Notes: generated by a model not told the origin, from the sequence alone. A DNA stretch of 64,000 bases from Microbacterium fluvii (GCF_025515205.1 NZ_JAOPFX010000004.1:62001-126000); one strand, 5' to 3'; positions 51,180 through 61,471 are shown, numbered from the stretch's first letter. Made by a program: numbers and translations.

Positions 51180-51683
51180 TCAGGCGCCGTCGAGGGCGGG
51201 CATGAGCGCGAAGACGATCTCCTCGACCTCGACCTCGTGCCCGAGCCCCGGCGCGAACTGGAGCGAGCGCGAGACCTCGGTGAAGCCGTTGTGCTCGAAC
51301 GCGGCGATGGCGGCGGCGTCGTGGGCGGCGAGGCGGGCGAACAGCGGACGTTCGGGCTCGCCGGCCACGAGCAGCCGCAGCGCCTCGGTGGCCACCCCTC
51401 GGCCCCACGCCTCGTGGGCGATCCACACCGTCGCCTCGCGGTCGTCGCCGACGGCGAAGGTCGCGGCGATGCCGACGAAGGCGCCGTCGTCGGTGACCGC
51501 GTGCAGCGCGACGCTGCGGGAGGCGCGCTCGCGGGCGATCCAGGCGTCGAACGCGGCGCGGTCGGTGGGATCGTCGGCGGTGAACGCCGCCAGAGCGACG
51601 GCGTCGGCATCCGTCGTCATCTCGAACACGGCATCGAGATCGTGGTCGTCCAGGTCGCGCAGTTCGATGTGGCCCACAACCAC
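51180..51683 (-). CDS. GNAT-family N-acetyltransferase
   Basis: A 167-residue RimJ/RimL-like acetyltransferase. The acetyl-CoA motif A is [20 protein letters not shown] (Q/RxxGxG/A form RGVATEA); before it [10 protein letters not shown] and after it [20 protein letters not shown], the usual xxNxxSxxxxEKxGF element with N/S changed. It transfers an acetyl group to an amine; the substrate is not predictable. The start is GTG 51683; its codon use is typical of the backbone. It is followed upstream by a GntR gene on the same strand. Confidence 0.85.
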   Translation of the reverse strand: MVVGHIELRDLDDHDLDAVFEMTTDADAVALAAFTADDPTDRAAFDAWIARERASRSVALHAVTDDGAFVGIAATFAVGDDREATVWIAHEAWGRGVATEALRLLVAGEPERPLFARLAAHDAAAIAAFEHNGFTEVSRSLQFAPGLGHEVEVEEIVFALMPALDGA

Positions 51684-51703
51684 ACGCTAGTGACAGCGGG
51701 TCG

Positions 51704-52342
51704 TCAGGAGAACCCGTGCAGTTCGCGGACGCGCGCCTCGGCCGCGGCGCAGTCGCGCGCGGCGATCGCGTCACGCAGCTGCACGTAGCCGGCGGTGCGC
51801 GTGACGGGGCACTCGATGAACGGATGCCAGCCCTCGAGGTTGTGGCGGATCGCCACCTCGGCCTCGTCGAGCACCAATTGGAAGGCCTGGTTGCGAGAGA
51901 TGCGCGTGCCGGCGGAGAGGAAATCGGAACTCGCGCTCAGCAGCGCCTCGATCTCGCCTTCGCGCGAGGCCTCGACCATCGCCTCGGCGTGCTCGACCAG
52001 CACGTCGAGCTCTTCGTCGCTGGCACGGGCCAGCGCCAGGCCGATGACATTTCCCATGAACAGCACGATGAAGTCATGCGTGTCGGTGCGGGACTTCTCG
52101 CTGCGGGCGCGCACGCGCGTGTAGCGGTGCGGCGCGACCTCCACCAGGCCCGACCGCGCCAGCCGCTGCAGCGCCTCGCGCACCGGAGTGCGGGAGACCC
52201 CCAGCATCGAGGCGAGATCGTGGTCGCGCAGACGCTGCCCCGGAGGCAGCGTTCCGTCGAGGATCGCGGCGGCGATGCGCTCGTACACCTCGTCGCCGAG
52301 CACCGTGCCGGTGGGCTCCAGAGGGCTGAACGGGGCGGACAT
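51704..52342 (-). CDS. GntR-family regulator, FCD type
   Basis: A 212-residue regulator. The winged HTH lies at 15-80 ([54 protein letters not shown]). The C-terminal part is helical, like the FCD ligand-binding domain, with scattered His/Asp that may hold a metal. Family members bind organic acids or sugar acids. ATG 52342. It probably regulates itself and perhaps the adjacent GNAT gene. Confidence 0.88.
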   Translation of the reverse strand: MSAPFSPLEPTGTVLGDEVYERIAAAILDGTLPPGQRLRDHDLASMLGVSRTPVREALQRLARSGLVEVAPHRYTRVRARSEKSRTDTHDFIVLFMGNVIGLALARASDEELDVLVEHAEAMVEASREGEIEALLSASSDFLSAGTRISRNQAFQLVLDEAEVAIRHNLEGWHPFIECPVTRTAGYVQLRDAIAARDCAAAEARVRELHGFS

Positions 52343-52660
52343 ATCGCGACAAGTGTATTCCGCCGGATATGCCCTTCAGAAGCCGATTATCTCGGTTCGA
52401 TGAGAGTTCGCCGAGAGCTCTCGGCGGCTCTCGCTCCACGACCGATATATCAGTATCGTTTGGCTGTCACGCTTCGCGTGGCGTATCCGGGGGGATCCGT
52501 CGACGCCCGGGCTTGGAGCATCGCTCAGCCCGGGCGTTCGATGGTGTCTGTGCAACGTTTCTGTCACCATACGCAACGCGGCTGTTGCAGGGGCGCGCTG
52601 TCGCATTACGTTGGTCTCGACCCGTCGCATTCGGGACGGGCATCTGAAGAACGGCAAGTA
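52343..52660. promoter_or_regulatory. Divergent promoters and long 5' leader of cold-shock gene
   Basis: This 318-base gap lies between gntR (minus) and the cold-shock gene (plus). The AT-richer segment near 52440-52470 (CGATATATCAGTATCG) may hold promoters. Long structured leaders are known for cspA-type genes; a fold here is not proven. Confidence 0.45.
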
Positions 52661-52867
52661 ATGAGCACCCAGGGCACGGTCAAGTGGTTCAACGCGGAGA
52701 AGGGCTTCGGCTTCATCGCCCCCGATGAGGGCGGCGCCGACGTCTTCGCGCACTACACCGCGATCACGTCGAGCGGCTACCGCTCGCTCGAAGAGAACCA
52801 GCGCGTCGAGTTCGACATCGCGCAGGGGCCCAAGGGCCTGCAGGCGGAGAACATCCGCCCGCTCTAA
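52661..52867 (+). CDS. cspA: Cold-shock protein (CspA family)
   Basis: A 68-residue single cold-shock domain: [15 protein letters not shown] (RNP1 KGFGFI), DVFAHYTAI (RNP2, with HY instead of HF) and [18 protein letters not shown]. It is an RNA chaperone binding single-stranded RNA. The length and order are those of actinobacterial CspA proteins. It ends four bases inside the convergent coiled-coil protein gene. Confidence 0.95.
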   Translation: MSTQGTVKWFNAEKGFGFIAPDEGGADVFAHYTAITSSGYRSLEENQRVEFDIAQGPKGLQAENIRPL

Positions 52868-54132
52868 CGCGTGGTTTTGGCGTAGTCGCCGAGGGCCTTC
52901 GCGTCTTCGGCGTCACGCAACGCTCGCCGCGCCGCGTCCAGCGCATCGACCGGATCGGTGCTCTGGCGCGCCGCGGCGAGTTCTCGCTGTGCCGCCGCAA
53001 GGCGAACACGGGCATCGGCGCCCGCGTGCGCGTTCGAGACGGATGCTTCGGCAGCCGCGATCGCGTGGCGCGCGGCCGCGAGGGTTCCGGGGAGCGCCGT
53101 GCGCGCCCCCCGCAGCCGCTGCTGTGCGGTGCGCGCGTCTCCGACGGCGAGGTCGAGGCGGCCGCGCAGCCGTGCGATCGCGTCGACGGTGCGCGTGGGG
53201 CGCCGCGCGCCCTCCGGCTCCAGGGCTGTCAGCCGCTCGTCGACCTCGCGCAGTTCGTCGGTCAGACGCTGCGCGGCGTCTGGCTCGAGCCGAGGCAACA
53301 GACCCTGCGCCTGCGTCAGCGCACCGCGCGCCGACGCGAACTCCTCGGGCAGCGCCTGAGCCGCCTGCAGCACAAGGCGATGCGCCTCTTCGAGGGAGTG
53401 CGACTCCGCCTCGGCCTGCTGTGCCGCACGCTCTCCCGCGGCAAGCGGAGTGAGGGCGTCGCGGGTCGGATCGGCCGCCGCCTCGGCGGCGAGGTCGAAC
53501 TGCCGCTGCGCGTCGGCGACGTGCGCCAGCGCCGCGTGCGCCGACGATGACGCGGCCCGCCACTCCGACTCGTCGAATCTCGCGGCGAGCTCGGCCACGA
53601 GCGCCGCCGGGTCGCCTATCGCCGACCGGGCATCCGCCAGCCGCCGCTGTGCGGCCGCGACCTGATCGGCGGCGGAGAGGTGCGCGCGCACCCATGAGCG
53701 GTGCTCGTCGCGCGCACGCGCGATCGCGTGCAGGGCGGCAGCGGCGCGCTGCTCGAGGCGCTCTGCCTGCCGGCGCACCTCGGCCGGCAGCATCCGCTCG
53801 TCCGAGATCGCGCGGTAGGTCTCGAACCCTTCGTCGCGTGCGTGCTGCGCGGTGAGGCGCGCGCGGCGGAGGGATGCCGGCGCATCGCCGCCATGCAGCG
53901 CACCCGACAGGCCCACCTCGAGCTCGAGCTCGGCCAGCGCGTCGTCGAGATGCACGAGGGCGACGCCCGCTCGGGAGCGGGATTCCTCTGCCCGCGCTCG
54001 GGCCGCAGGCCCACGGCGCGCGCGCCGGATCGCCCACCCGATGATCGCCAGCGCCAGTGCCGCCGACACGAAGACGACCAGCGCCGGCACGAGCCAGCGC
54101 AGGGCGTCGGCGAGGGGCTCAGGCATCCGCAT
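52864..54132 (-). CDS. Membrane-anchored coiled-coil protein
   Basis: A 422-residue protein. One membrane helix at 12-35 ([20 protein letters not shown]), a basic stop-transfer, then about 380 residues of Ala/Arg/Glu-rich helix with heptad character ([50 protein letters not shown]). It resembles actinobacterial TPM/phage-shock-like scaffolds but without the TPM domain. It could organise envelope complexes. Its start overlaps the HAD phosphatase gene upstream; the 3' end overlaps cspA by four bases. Confidence 0.8.
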   Translation of the reverse strand: MRMPEPLADALRWLVPALVVFVSAALALAIIGWAIRRARRGPAARARAEESRSRAGVALVHLDDALAELELEVGLSGALHGGDAPASLRRARLTAQHARDEGFETYRAISDERMLPAEVRRQAERLEQRAAAALHAIARARDEHRSWVRAHLSAADQVAAAQRRLADARSAIGDPAALVAELAARFDESEWRAASSSAHAALAHVADAQRQFDLAAEAAADPTRDALTPLAAGERAAQQAEAESHSLEEAHRLVLQAAQALPEEFASARGALTQAQGLLPRLEPDAAQRLTDELREVDERLTALEPEGARRPTRTVDAIARLRGRLDLAVGDARTAQQRLRGARTALPGTLAAARHAIAAAEASVSNAHAGADARVRLAAAQRELAAARQSTDPVDALDAARRALRDAEDAKALGDYAKTTR

Positions 54133-54802
54133 CCTCGATGAGCAGGAGAGCCCGCAGCTGGTCCGGCGTCTCGGCGACGGCCTGCGCGCCCTCGCTCTCG
54201 TGCGGCCAGCTGAACCCCCAGCGCACGAAGACGACCGGAACGCCCTGTTCGGCGCCCCCTGCGATGTCGTGGTGGCGGTCGCCGATCAGCACGGGCCGGC
54301 TCGTGTCGACCCCCGCGGCCGCGAGCTGGCGCAGCGCCTCGGCGACGATGTCGCTCTTGGCGCTGAGCGTTCGCTCATCGGCCGATGCCCCGACGATCGC
54401 GGTCATCGCCGGGGCGAGACCGAAGTGGTGCATGAGGGCGACGACCTGGTTCTCGGGCTTGGAGCTGGCGGTCGCCTGCGGCACGCCCGCGGCGGCGAGG
54501 TCGGCGACGATCTGCTCGACGCCGGGGAAGAGCTTCGCGCCGGTCGTGTATCCGTCGCCGCGCGAGAGCGAGCGGTAGTAGGCGACGGCATCGGACGACT
54601 CGTCGGGCGTCATGCCGACGTTGACCTGGAACGACTCGAACATCGGCGGACCGATCCAGTGCACGAGCTCTTCGCGGGTCGGCGCGCGCTTGCCGAAGTG
54701 CTCGAGGGCGATCGTGAGGCGGCGCAGGATCCCCTCCGATGCGTCGACGAGGGTGCCGTCGACATCCCACAGCACACAGGTCCACGGTGATCTGGCCGTC
54801 AT
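54119..54802 (-). CDS. HAD-family hydrolase, phosphoglycolate phosphatase-like
   Basis: A 227-residue protein with all HAD motifs: VLWDVDGTLVDAS (motif I, Asp12-x-Asp14 region), ATASSKPENQV (motif II Ser), AKSDIVAEAL (motif III Lys) and LIGDRHHDIAGG (motif IV DxxxD). The helical cap (30-80) is of the Gph type. It hydrolyses small phosphate esters such as 2-phosphoglycolate; the substrate is inferred. ATG 54802. Confidence 0.9.
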   Translation of the reverse strand: MTARSPWTCVLWDVDGTLVDASEGILRRLTIALEHFGKRAPTREELVHWIGPPMFESFQVNVGMTPDESSDAVAYYRSLSRGDGYTTGAKLFPGVEQIVADLAAAGVPQATASSKPENQVVALMHHFGLAPAMTAIVGASADERTLSAKSDIVAEALRQLAAAGVDTSRPVLIGDRHHDIAGGAEQGVPVVFVRWGFSWPHESEGAQAVAETPDQLRALLLIEDADA

Positions 54803-54840
54803 GTGTTCAGCCTATGAGACCCCGCCCCGATAGGTCGCGG

Positions 54841-55536
54841 TCAGAACAGGCGGGGGGCGCCGGACTCGGTGCCCTTCATGCCCTCGTAGTCGAGGGTGAC
54901 GCACCGGATGCCGCGGTCGGCGGCGAGCACCTTGGCCTGCGGCTTGATCTCCTGCGCGGCGAAGACGCCGGCGACGGGAGCGAGGTGCGGGTCGCGGTTG
55001 AGCAGCTCCAGGTATCGCGTGAGCTGCTCGACGCCGTCGATGTCGCCGCGGCGCTTGACCTCGACGGCGACCGTGCCGCCCGCGGGGTCGCGCAGCAGCA
55101 GATCGACCGGGCCGATCGCGGTGGGGAACTCGCGGCGCACGAGGGTGAGCCCCTCGCCGATCACCTCGACCTGCTCGGCGAGAAGGCGCTGCAGGTCGGC
55201 CTCGACGCCGCTCTTCTGCAGCCCCGGATCGATGCCGAGCTCGTGCGACGAGTCGTGCAGCACCTCGTAGATGCGCACGAGGAGCGCGTCGCCGGTCTTG
55301 GCGTGGGTGACCCGCCAGTGCTCGACGACGCCGGCGGAGGCCGACTCGTCGTCGGGCTCTTCGACCGTGAGCGTGCACGGCGGGCTCATCCAGTTGAGCG
55401 GCTTGTACGAGAGCGAGTCGCTGTGGATGAGCACCGACCCGTCGGCCTTGAGCACCAGCAGCCTCGTCGCCAGATCGAGGTGGGCATTGAGCCTGCCCGT
55501 GTAGTCGACGGAGCAGCGGGCAACAACGAGACGCAC
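54841..55536 (-). CDS. nucS: Endonuclease NucS (EndoMS)
   Basis: A 231-residue protein, normal length for actinobacterial NucS. It begins [16 protein letters not shown], the highly conserved start. The C-terminal RecB-like nuclease has [10 protein letters not shown] (Asp), then [20 protein letters not shown] (Glu-x-Lys, Gln), the full catalytic set. NucS cuts both strands at mismatches and provides mismatch repair in actinobacteria that lack MutS/MutL; it works with the beta clamp. The C-terminal clamp-binding peptide ends in PRLF, as expected. Confidence 0.97.
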   Translation of the reverse strand: MRLVVARCSVDYTGRLNAHLDLATRLLVLKADGSVLIHSDSLSYKPLNWMSPPCTLTVEEPDDESASAGVVEHWRVTHAKTGDALLVRIYEVLHDSSHELGIDPGLQKSGVEADLQRLLAEQVEVIGEGLTLVRREFPTAIGPVDLLLRDPAGGTVAVEVKRRGDIDGVEQLTRYLELLNRDPHLAPVAGVFAAQEIKPQAKVLAADRGIRCVTLDYEGMKGTESGAPRLF

Positions 55537-55558
55537 CCGACGAGCCTAGCCGCCGCGG

Positions 55559-56782
55559 TCAGTGGTGGCCGGCGCCGACCTTGGAGCCGGCGATGGGCTT
55601 GGCGGCCCCCGAGGCGAAGCCGCTCATCGCGATGAGGGCGACGATGATCCACAGGGTGTTCAGGATGCCGATCTGGTGGCTGATCCAGCCGAGCACGGGC
55701 GGACCGCACAGGAACGCGAGGTAGCCGATGGTCGCCGCGGCCGAGACGGATGCCGCCGCCTTGCTCGGATCGTCGGCGGCGGCCGACATGCCCAGCGGGA
55801 AGCCGAGCGATGCGCCCGCGCCCCACAGGGCGACGCCGACGAAGGCGATCGGCAGGTTCGGGGCGAGGATGAACATGACGAGCCCCACGCCGGCGGTGAC
55901 GGCGAGGATGCGCAGCGACCACACGCGGCCGATGCGATCGACCATCGGGCCGCCGAGGATGCGGAACAGCGTCATGGCCACCGAGAACACCGTCAGCGCG
56001 ATGGCTCCGGTCGCCTGGGTCTGGTCGTGGCCGTCGACGACGGCGATCGTGAGCCAGTCGTTGGCGCTGCCCTCGGCGAACGCCATGCCCAGCATGATCG
56101 CGCCGATCGCATAGGTGCGCGGGTCGCGCCAGACCGCGACCGCCTCGGCGAACCGCTCGCGGCGCGTCGCGACCGGTGCGTCGTCGTCGTGGGTGATCTC
56201 GCGGGTCGGCACGTAGGCGAGCGCCCCGAGCCCGGCCAGCAGCACGATCGCGGCCGCGGCCCACAGGTGCCACGCGACGCCGACGCCCCAGGCGGCCATC
56301 GCGATGCCGACGCCGGCGCCGATGACGGTGCCGATGCTGAAGAAGGCGTGGAACAGGGGCATGAGGGTGCGCCCGAACGCCTGCTCGACCGCGGCGGCCT
56401 CGACGTTCATCATGACGTCGGTCGCGCTCATGCCCAGACCCATGAACGCGAGCCCCACCGCCGTGAGCGCATAGGAATGGGCGAACTGCACGCCCAGCCC
56501 CGCGACCGCCACGCCGATGCCGAACGAGAGCAGGGTCACCAGCATCCCCCGCCTGGCGCCCCATCGCGCGACGATGATGTTGGCCAGCGTCAGACCCACG
56601 ATCGAGGCGGCGCCCGCGACGAACAGCAGCACGCCGATGCCGAAGTCGTCGGTCGCCAGCTCCTGCTTGACGGCCGGAAGGCGCGAGGCCCACGACGCGA
56701 AGCCGAGCCCCGTCACGGCGAAGATCGTGAAGATCGCCGTGCGCCAGTGCACGAGCTGAGGGCGGGTGAGAGCGGAATCCAC
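55559..56782 (-). CDS. Major facilitator superfamily transporter
   Basis: A 407-residue, twelve-helix carrier. The MFS signature is seen between helices 2 and 3 (NIIVARWGARRGMLVT) and again after the first half (GGPMVDRIGRVWSLRI). The central loop (190-215) is short and acidic. Its layout recalls sugar/drug exporters of the YbjJ type. It is divergent from a LacI-family repressor 80 bases away, so a sugar or sugar-like substrate under LacI control is likely, though not proven. Confidence 0.9.
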   Translation of the reverse strand: MDSALTRPQLVHWRTAIFTIFAVTGLGFASWASRLPAVKQELATDDFGIGVLLFVAGAASIVGLTLANIIVARWGARRGMLVTLLSFGIGVAVAGLGVQFAHSYALTAVGLAFMGLGMSATDVMMNVEAAAVEQAFGRTLMPLFHAFFSIGTVIGAGVGIAMAAWGVGVAWHLWAAAAIVLLAGLGALAYVPTREITHDDDAPVATRRERFAEAVAVWRDPRTYAIGAIMLGMAFAEGSANDWLTIAVVDGHDQTQATGAIALTVFSVAMTLFRILGGPMVDRIGRVWSLRILAVTAGVGLVMFILAPNLPIAFVGVALWGAGASLGFPLGMSAAADDPSKAAASVSAAATIGYLAFLCGPPVLGWISHQIGILNTLWIIVALIAMSGFASGAAKPIAGSKVGAGHH

Positions 56783-56862
56783 CGCCGAAGTCTACCCGAA
56801 TCGATTCGACGCCGGTGGATGACCGTGATCGCCGTGTCCCGGCGGTCTACGATCGGAAGACC

Positions 56863-57906
56863 ATGAGCCGCCGCGCCACCATCAGCGACGTCGCCCGCAC
56901 CGCGGGCGTGGCGGCCTCGACGGCGTCGGTGGTCTTCAGCGGCAAGACGCCGGTCTCGGACGAGACCCGCGCACGCGTGCTGGCGGCCGCGGAGCAGCTC
57001 GGCTACACCGGCCCCGATCCGCGCGCCGCGTCGCTGCGCCGCGGCCGGTCGGGCATCGTCGGGGTCGTCTTCGAGGAGCACCTCGGACGCACCTTCCAAG
57101 ACCCGGTGAAGATCCTCATGATGGACGGCCTCACCGACGGCGTCGCGTCGCTGGGTGCGGGCCTGCTGCTGTTGCGCGACCGCGCGGAGTCCAGTGGCGA
57201 CCCCACCCTCACGACGGCGCCGATCGACGCGGCGGTGCTCGTGGGCTGCAGCGGGATGCTGCGCGAGTCGCTCGCGGCGGTGCGCGCTCGCGGCATCCCG
57301 GTCGTGGTCATCGAGGGCGATGCCGGAGAGGGCGTGCCGCAGATCCAGCTCGACAACGTCGAGGCGCAGCGCCTGGCCGCCGAGCACCTGCGCGCGCTCG
57401 GCCACGAGCGCGTGGCACTGGTGACCCTCCCCGTGCGCAGCGGCTGGGAGCCCGGGTGGATCTCACCCGACGACGAGATCACCGTCGACGTCACCCGCGA
57501 CCGACTCGCCGGGGCCCGTGAGGTCTTCCCCGACGCCCCCGCCTTCGCCGCCGCCGGCAGCTTCATCGACGAGGGCGCGATCGCGGGTCGTGCGATCTTC
57601 GCAGACCCCGGCACCCGCCCCACCGCGGTGATCGCGCAGAGCGATCTGCTGGCGGCCGGTGTCATCCGCGCGGCGGAGGAGGCGGGGCTGCGCGTGCCGG
57701 AAGACGTGAGCATCACGGGCTTCGACGGCATCGTCGTCGACGGCCTCGCCCCCTATGCCCTGACCACTCTCGTGCAGCCGGCGACGGAGAAGGGCCGCGC
57801 CGCCGGGCGGGCGGTCGCCGCCATGCTCGACGACCGTCCCGTGGAGTCGCAGCAGCTGGAGAGCATATTCCGCAAGGGGAACACGACGGGGCCCGCACCG
57901 GAGTGA
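56863..57906 (+). CDS. LacI-family transcriptional regulator
   Basis: A 347-residue protein. The N-terminal HTH is TISDVARTAGVAASTASVVF with hinge SGKTPVSDETRARVLAAAEQ and LGYTGPD; the periplasmic-binding-like core (60-335) has GIVGVVFEEH, AEHLRALGHERVALV and ITGFDGIVV, all in family order. It should repress the divergent MFS gene and respond to a sugar. ATG 56863; the longer frame upstream lacks a ribosome site. No operator palindrome was identified with certainty. Confidence 0.92.
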   Translation: MSRRATISDVARTAGVAASTASVVFSGKTPVSDETRARVLAAAEQLGYTGPDPRAASLRRGRSGIVGVVFEEHLGRTFQDPVKILMMDGLTDGVASLGAGLLLLRDRAESSGDPTLTTAPIDAAVLVGCSGMLRESLAAVRARGIPVVVIEGDAGEGVPQIQLDNVEAQRLAAEHLRALGHERVALVTLPVRSGWEPGWISPDDEITVDVTRDRLAGAREVFPDAPAFAAAGSFIDEGAIAGRAIFADPGTRPTAVIAQSDLLAAGVIRAAEEAGLRVPEDVSITGFDGIVVDGLAPYALTTLVQPATEKGRAAGRAVAAMLDDRPVESQQLESIFRKGNTTGPAPE

Positions 57907-58004
57907 TCCGGAGGGCGGCGGCCGCAGCATCCGCATCGCCCGGTAGACTGGGCTGACACCCCGAACGCCCGTGCCCTTGGCCGCGACCCCCGAGGAGGCC
58001 GCGC

Positions 58005-60941
58005 ATGCTCGTCCTGCTCGGCGTGTTCGCGGCCCTCCCGGTGCTGCTCCCGTGGCTCGTCGGTCGCATCGGCGCCCGAGCGTTCTACATCGCAGCACTC
58101 GCGCCGATCGCCGCGTTCGCCTACACCGCAGCTCTCGGACCGACCGTGCTCGCAGGAGCCGTGCCCTTCGAGACCTTCGAGTGGATCCCGGCGCTCGGCA
58201 TCAACCTGTCGATGCGCATGGACACGCTCTCGTGGGTGATGGCGCTCATCGTCACGGGCGTCGGCGCGCTGGTGATGGTCTACTGCCGGTTCTACTTCCG
58301 CGACAAGGTCGAGGGGGTCGGCCAGTTCTCGGCCGTGCTGCTCGCCTTCGCCGGGGCCATGTACGGTCTCGTGCTCACCGACGACCTGGTCGTACTGGTG
58401 ATGTTCTGGGAGCTCACCAGCGTGCTCTCGTACCTGCTCATCGGCTATTACCACCGCCGCGCCGGCAGCCGCCGCGCGGCCCTCCAGGCGCTGCTGGTGA
58501 CGACCCTCGGCGGCCTCGTCATGCTCATCGGCGTCGTGCTGCTGGTGGTCGACGCGGGCACGTCGAGCCTGTCGACGATCCTCGCCGAAGCACCCACCGG
58601 AGCGGTGGTCGATGCCGCCCTGGTGCTGATCCTCGTGGGCGCGCTCAGCAAGTCGGCGATCTTCCCGTTCCACTTCTGGCTGCCCGGCGCCATGGCGGCG
58701 CCGACGCCGGTGAGCGCGTACCTGCACGCCGCCGCGATGGTGAAGGCCGGCATCTACCTCATCGCGCGGTTCGCGCCGTATTACGCCGACTCCCCCGTGT
58801 GGCGCCCGATCGTGATCGGACTTGGCGCCTTCACGCTGCTGCTGGGCGGGTTCCAGGCGCTGCGCGAGACCGACCTCAAGCGCATCCTGGCCTTCGGCAC
58901 CGTCAGCCAGCTGGGGCTGCTGACCGTCGTGCTCGGCTACGGAACCCGCGACGCGGCGCTCGCCGGCCTTGCGCTGCTGATCAGCCACGCGCTGTTCAAG
59001 TCGGCCCTGTTCCTGGTGGTCGGCATCGTCGACCGCCAGCTGTCGACGCGCGACATCGGCGAGCTCAGCGGCGTCGGCCGGCAGGCGCCGGTGCTCGCGA
59101 CCTTCTCGATGCTCGCCGTGGCCTCGATGGCCGGCGTCATCCCCACGATCGGCTTCGTCGCCAAAGAAGGGGCGCTGACGGCGCTGCTGCACGAGGCCGC
59201 CGGCGGTGCTCCGTGGGGCATCGTGGCGGTGGTCGCGATCGCCCTGGGCTCGGTGCTGACCGCGGGCTACGGCATCCGCTTCATCTGGGGCGCGTTCTGG
59301 ACCAAGAAAGACGCCGACGGCGCCGCGCGCCCCGCGACCGAGTGGCCCGACCCGCCGTTCGGCTTCGTCGCGGCGCCTGTGCTGCTGGCGGGGCTCGGCG
59401 TGGTCGCGGGTCTCGCGGCGTCGGCGCTCGACCCGGTGCTCGCGCCCTACGCCGACACCGCGCCGCTGGCCTCGGCCGGGGTGGCCGCGCCCGAGCACGT
59501 GGCGCACCTGGCGCTGTGGCACGGGTTCGAGCCGGCACTGTGGATCTCGCTCGCCTCGCTCGTGCTCGGCGCCGTCGTGTTCTGGCTGACCGCGCGTCGA
59601 ACCGTCAAGCGGATGCTACCCTTCACCGCATCCGATGCCTACAACCTCGCCCTGCGCGGCATCGCGCGGCTCTCGGTGATCACGACGACCCTCACCCAGC
59701 GCGGCTCGCTGCCGGTGTACGTCGGCACGATCTTCGTCGTGTTCGTCGCCGCCGAGGGAACGGCGCTGCTGGCGGGCGACACGTGGCGGGCAGAGCTCGC
59801 CGCCTTCCACACGCCGGTGCAGCTTGTCGTGGCGCCCCTCATGATCGCCGCCGCCCTCATCGCGGTGCGCGCCCGCAAGCGCTACACCGGCGTCGTGCTG
59901 GTGTCGGTGACGGGCCTGGGCATGGTGGTGCTGTTCGCCACGAGCGGCGCCCCCGACCTCGCGCTCACGCAGATCCTCGTCGAGACGGTCACCCTCGTGG
60001 CGTTCGCGCTCGTGCTGCGCCGCATCCCCGCGCGCCTGGGCGAGCACAACGCCTCGGTGTGGCCGGTCGCGCGTGCCGTGCTGGCGGGGGCCGTCGGCCT
60101 CACGATGGCGCTGGTGGCGATCGTGGCCACCGCCGCCCGCGAAGCCGTGCCGATCGGCGACTCGTTCGCCGAGCTGGCCTACGACCTCGGCCACGGCAGG
60201 AACGTCGTCAACGTCGCGCTTGTCGACCTCCGCGGCTGGGACACGATGGGTGAGCTGTCGGTGCTGATCCTCGCGGCCACCGGCGTCGCATCGCTCGTGT
60301 TCGTCACCCACCGCGCCGACACCCTGTCGTCGCTCTCGTCGCTGCCCGCATCGCTGCCGCGCGACCGCCGGCCGCTCGTCGAGACCGCCGACGGCATCCG
60401 CCCCCGCGGCGAGGCCGGCGGCAGCCGGCGCATGGCGTGGCTCGTCGGCGGGCAGCGGGTGCTCCCGGAGAACCGCTCGATCGTGCTCGAGGTGATCGTG
60501 CGGATCCTCTTCCACACCATCATCGTCGTCTCGCTGTATCTGCTGTTCGCCGGCCACAACCTCCCGGGCGGCGGCTTCGCCGGCGGCCTGGTCGCCGGCA
60601 TGGCGCTCGTCATGCGCTACATCGCGGGCGGCCGCTACGAACTGGGCGCGGCGGCGCCGACGGATGCCGGGCGGCTGCTGGGCGCCGGGATGTCGCTCGC
60701 CGTGGCGACCGCCGTCGTGCCGATCTTCTTCGGCGCGGCGCCCCTGACCAGCGCCTTCTTCGAGGCGGAGCTGCCGGTGCTCGGGCACGTCGAGTTCGTC
60801 ACCTCGACGCTGTTCGACATCGGCGTCTACCTCGTCGTGATCGGGCTCGTGCTCGACGTGCTGCGCAGCCTCGGCGCCGAGGTCGACCGGCAGGCGCAGG
60901 AGACCCTTCGACAGGCTCAGGGACCAGGGGGGGTGAGCTGA
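58005..60941 (+). CDS. mrpA: Mrp Na+/H+ antiporter subunit A (with MrpB domain)
   Basis: A 978-residue protein. Residues 1-770 carry about 20 helices with the antiporter domain hallmarks: VVLVMFWELTSVLSYLLIGYY (TM5 Glu), FPFHFWLPGAMAAPTPVSAYLH (quinone-family core) and KRILAFGTVSQLGL. Residues ~800-970 match MrpB (EVIVRILFHTIIVVSLYLLF, GHNLPGGGFAGGLVAG), fused at the C-terminus as in other actinobacteria. It exports Na+ in exchange for H+. The last residues (ETLRQAQGPGG) derive from an inserted short repeat. The next gene overlaps by one base. Confidence 0.97.
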   Translation: MLVLLGVFAALPVLLPWLVGRIGARAFYIAALAPIAAFAYTAALGPTVLAGAVPFETFEWIPALGINLSMRMDTLSWVMALIVTGVGALVMVYCRFYFRDKVEGVGQFSAVLLAFAGAMYGLVLTDDLVVLVMFWELTSVLSYLLIGYYHRRAGSRRAALQALLVTTLGGLVMLIGVVLLVVDAGTSSLSTILAEAPTGAVVDAALVLILVGALSKSAIFPFHFWLPGAMAAPTPVSAYLHAAAMVKAGIYLIARFAPYYADSPVWRPIVIGLGAFTLLLGGFQALRETDLKRILAFGTVSQLGLLTVVLGYGTRDAALAGLALLISHALFKSALFLVVGIVDRQLSTRDIGELSGVGRQAPVLATFSMLAVASMAGVIPTIGFVAKEGALTALLHEAAGGAPWGIVAVVAIALGSVLTAGYGIRFIWGAFWTKKDADGAARPATEWPDPPFGFVAAPVLLAGLGVVAGLAASALDPVLAPYADTAPLASAGVAAPEHVAHLALWHGFEPALWISLASLVLGAVVFWLTARRTVKRMLPFTASDAYNLALRGIARLSVITTTLTQRGSLPVYVGTIFVVFVAAEGTALLAGDTWRAELAAFHTPVQLVVAPLMIAAALIAVRARKRYTGVVLVSVTGLGMVVLFATSGAPDLALTQILVETVTLVAFALVLRRIPARLGEHNASVWPVARAVLAGAVGLTMALVAIVATAAREAVPIGDSFAELAYDLGHGRNVVNVALVDLRGWDTMGELSVLILAATGVASLVFVTHRADTLSSLSSLPASLPRDRRPLVETADGIRPRGEAGGSRRMAWLVGGQRVLPENRSIVLEVIVRILFHTIIVVSLYLLFAGHNLPGGGFAGGLVAGMALVMRYIAGGRYELGAAAPTDAGRLLGAGMSLAVATAVVPIFFGAAPLTSAFFEAELPVLGHVEFVTSTLFDIGVYLVVIGLVLDVLRSLGAEVDRQAQETLRQAQGPGGVS
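60904..60925. repeat. Short interspersed repeat within mrpA 3' end
   Basis: CCCTTCGACAGGCTCAGGGA plus CC, an imperfect palindrome (CCCT...AGGG) of a type widely dispersed in actinobacterial genomes, usually between genes. Here it lies inside the mrpA coding sequence and encodes LRQAQGP. Confidence 0.6.
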
Positions 60942-61471
60942 TGGAGATCTCGGGCGTTCTCATCGTGATCATGGCCGTGCTGTTCGCGTGCGGCGTGTAC
61001 GCGATGCTCGAGCGCAGCCTCACCCGGGTGCTCATCGGCTTTCTGCTGCTGGGCAACGCCACGAACCTGCTGCTGCTGATCGTGATGGGAGAACCCGGCA
61101 TCGCGCCGTTCTTCGGGTCGGGCGACAAAGACGAGATGAGCGACCCGCTGCCGCAGGCGCTCACCCTCACCGCCATCGTGATCACGTTCGCCGTCTCGGC
61201 GTTCCTGCTCGCCCTGATCTATCGCTCCTGGCAGCTCGGCCAGGCCGACACCGTCGAAGACGACGAGGCCGACATCGCCCTGCGCGAGCGCTCGGCCGAG
61301 ACCGAAGACGCCATGGACGACGAGACCGAGATCGAAGAAGAAGACGACGAGGCCACGACCGACTTCGTCGGGCTCGACACCGCGCCGATCACGGTGCTCT
61401 CGAGCCGCGACCTGTCCGCCGTGCGCGACGACGCCCCCACCGATGAGCCGACGGGAGGTGATCCGCGATGA
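60941..61471 (+). CDS. mrpC: Mrp antiporter subunit C
   Basis: A 176-residue NuoK-like subunit. Three helices (2-22, 27-50, 75-97) with ERSLTRVLIGFLLLGNATNL, and the loop GDKDEMSDPLPQALTLTAIVI, the family signature. Beyond residue 105 is an acidic tail (EDDEADIALRE, ETEIEEEDDE) longer than in Bacillus MrpC and probably cytoplasmic. ATG overlaps the mrpA stop by one base (TGATG). Confidence 0.95.
   Translation: MEISGVLIVIMAVLFACGVYAMLERSLTRVLIGFLLLGNATNLLLLIVMGEPGIAPFFGSGDKDEMSDPLPQALTLTAIVITFAVSAFLLALIYRSWQLGQADTVEDDEADIALRERSAETEDAMDDETEIEEEDDEATTDFVGLDTAPITVLSSRDLSAVRDDAPTDEPTGGDPR

Noticed and set aside
55562..56866. 434-residue plus-strand frame across the MFS gene
   Set aside because: Low-complexity Arg/Asp/His translation; the minus strand encodes a twelve-helix transporter.
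57753..59522. 589-residue minus-strand frame across mrpA
   Set aside because: His/Arg/Gln-rich antisense shadow of a clear membrane protein gene.
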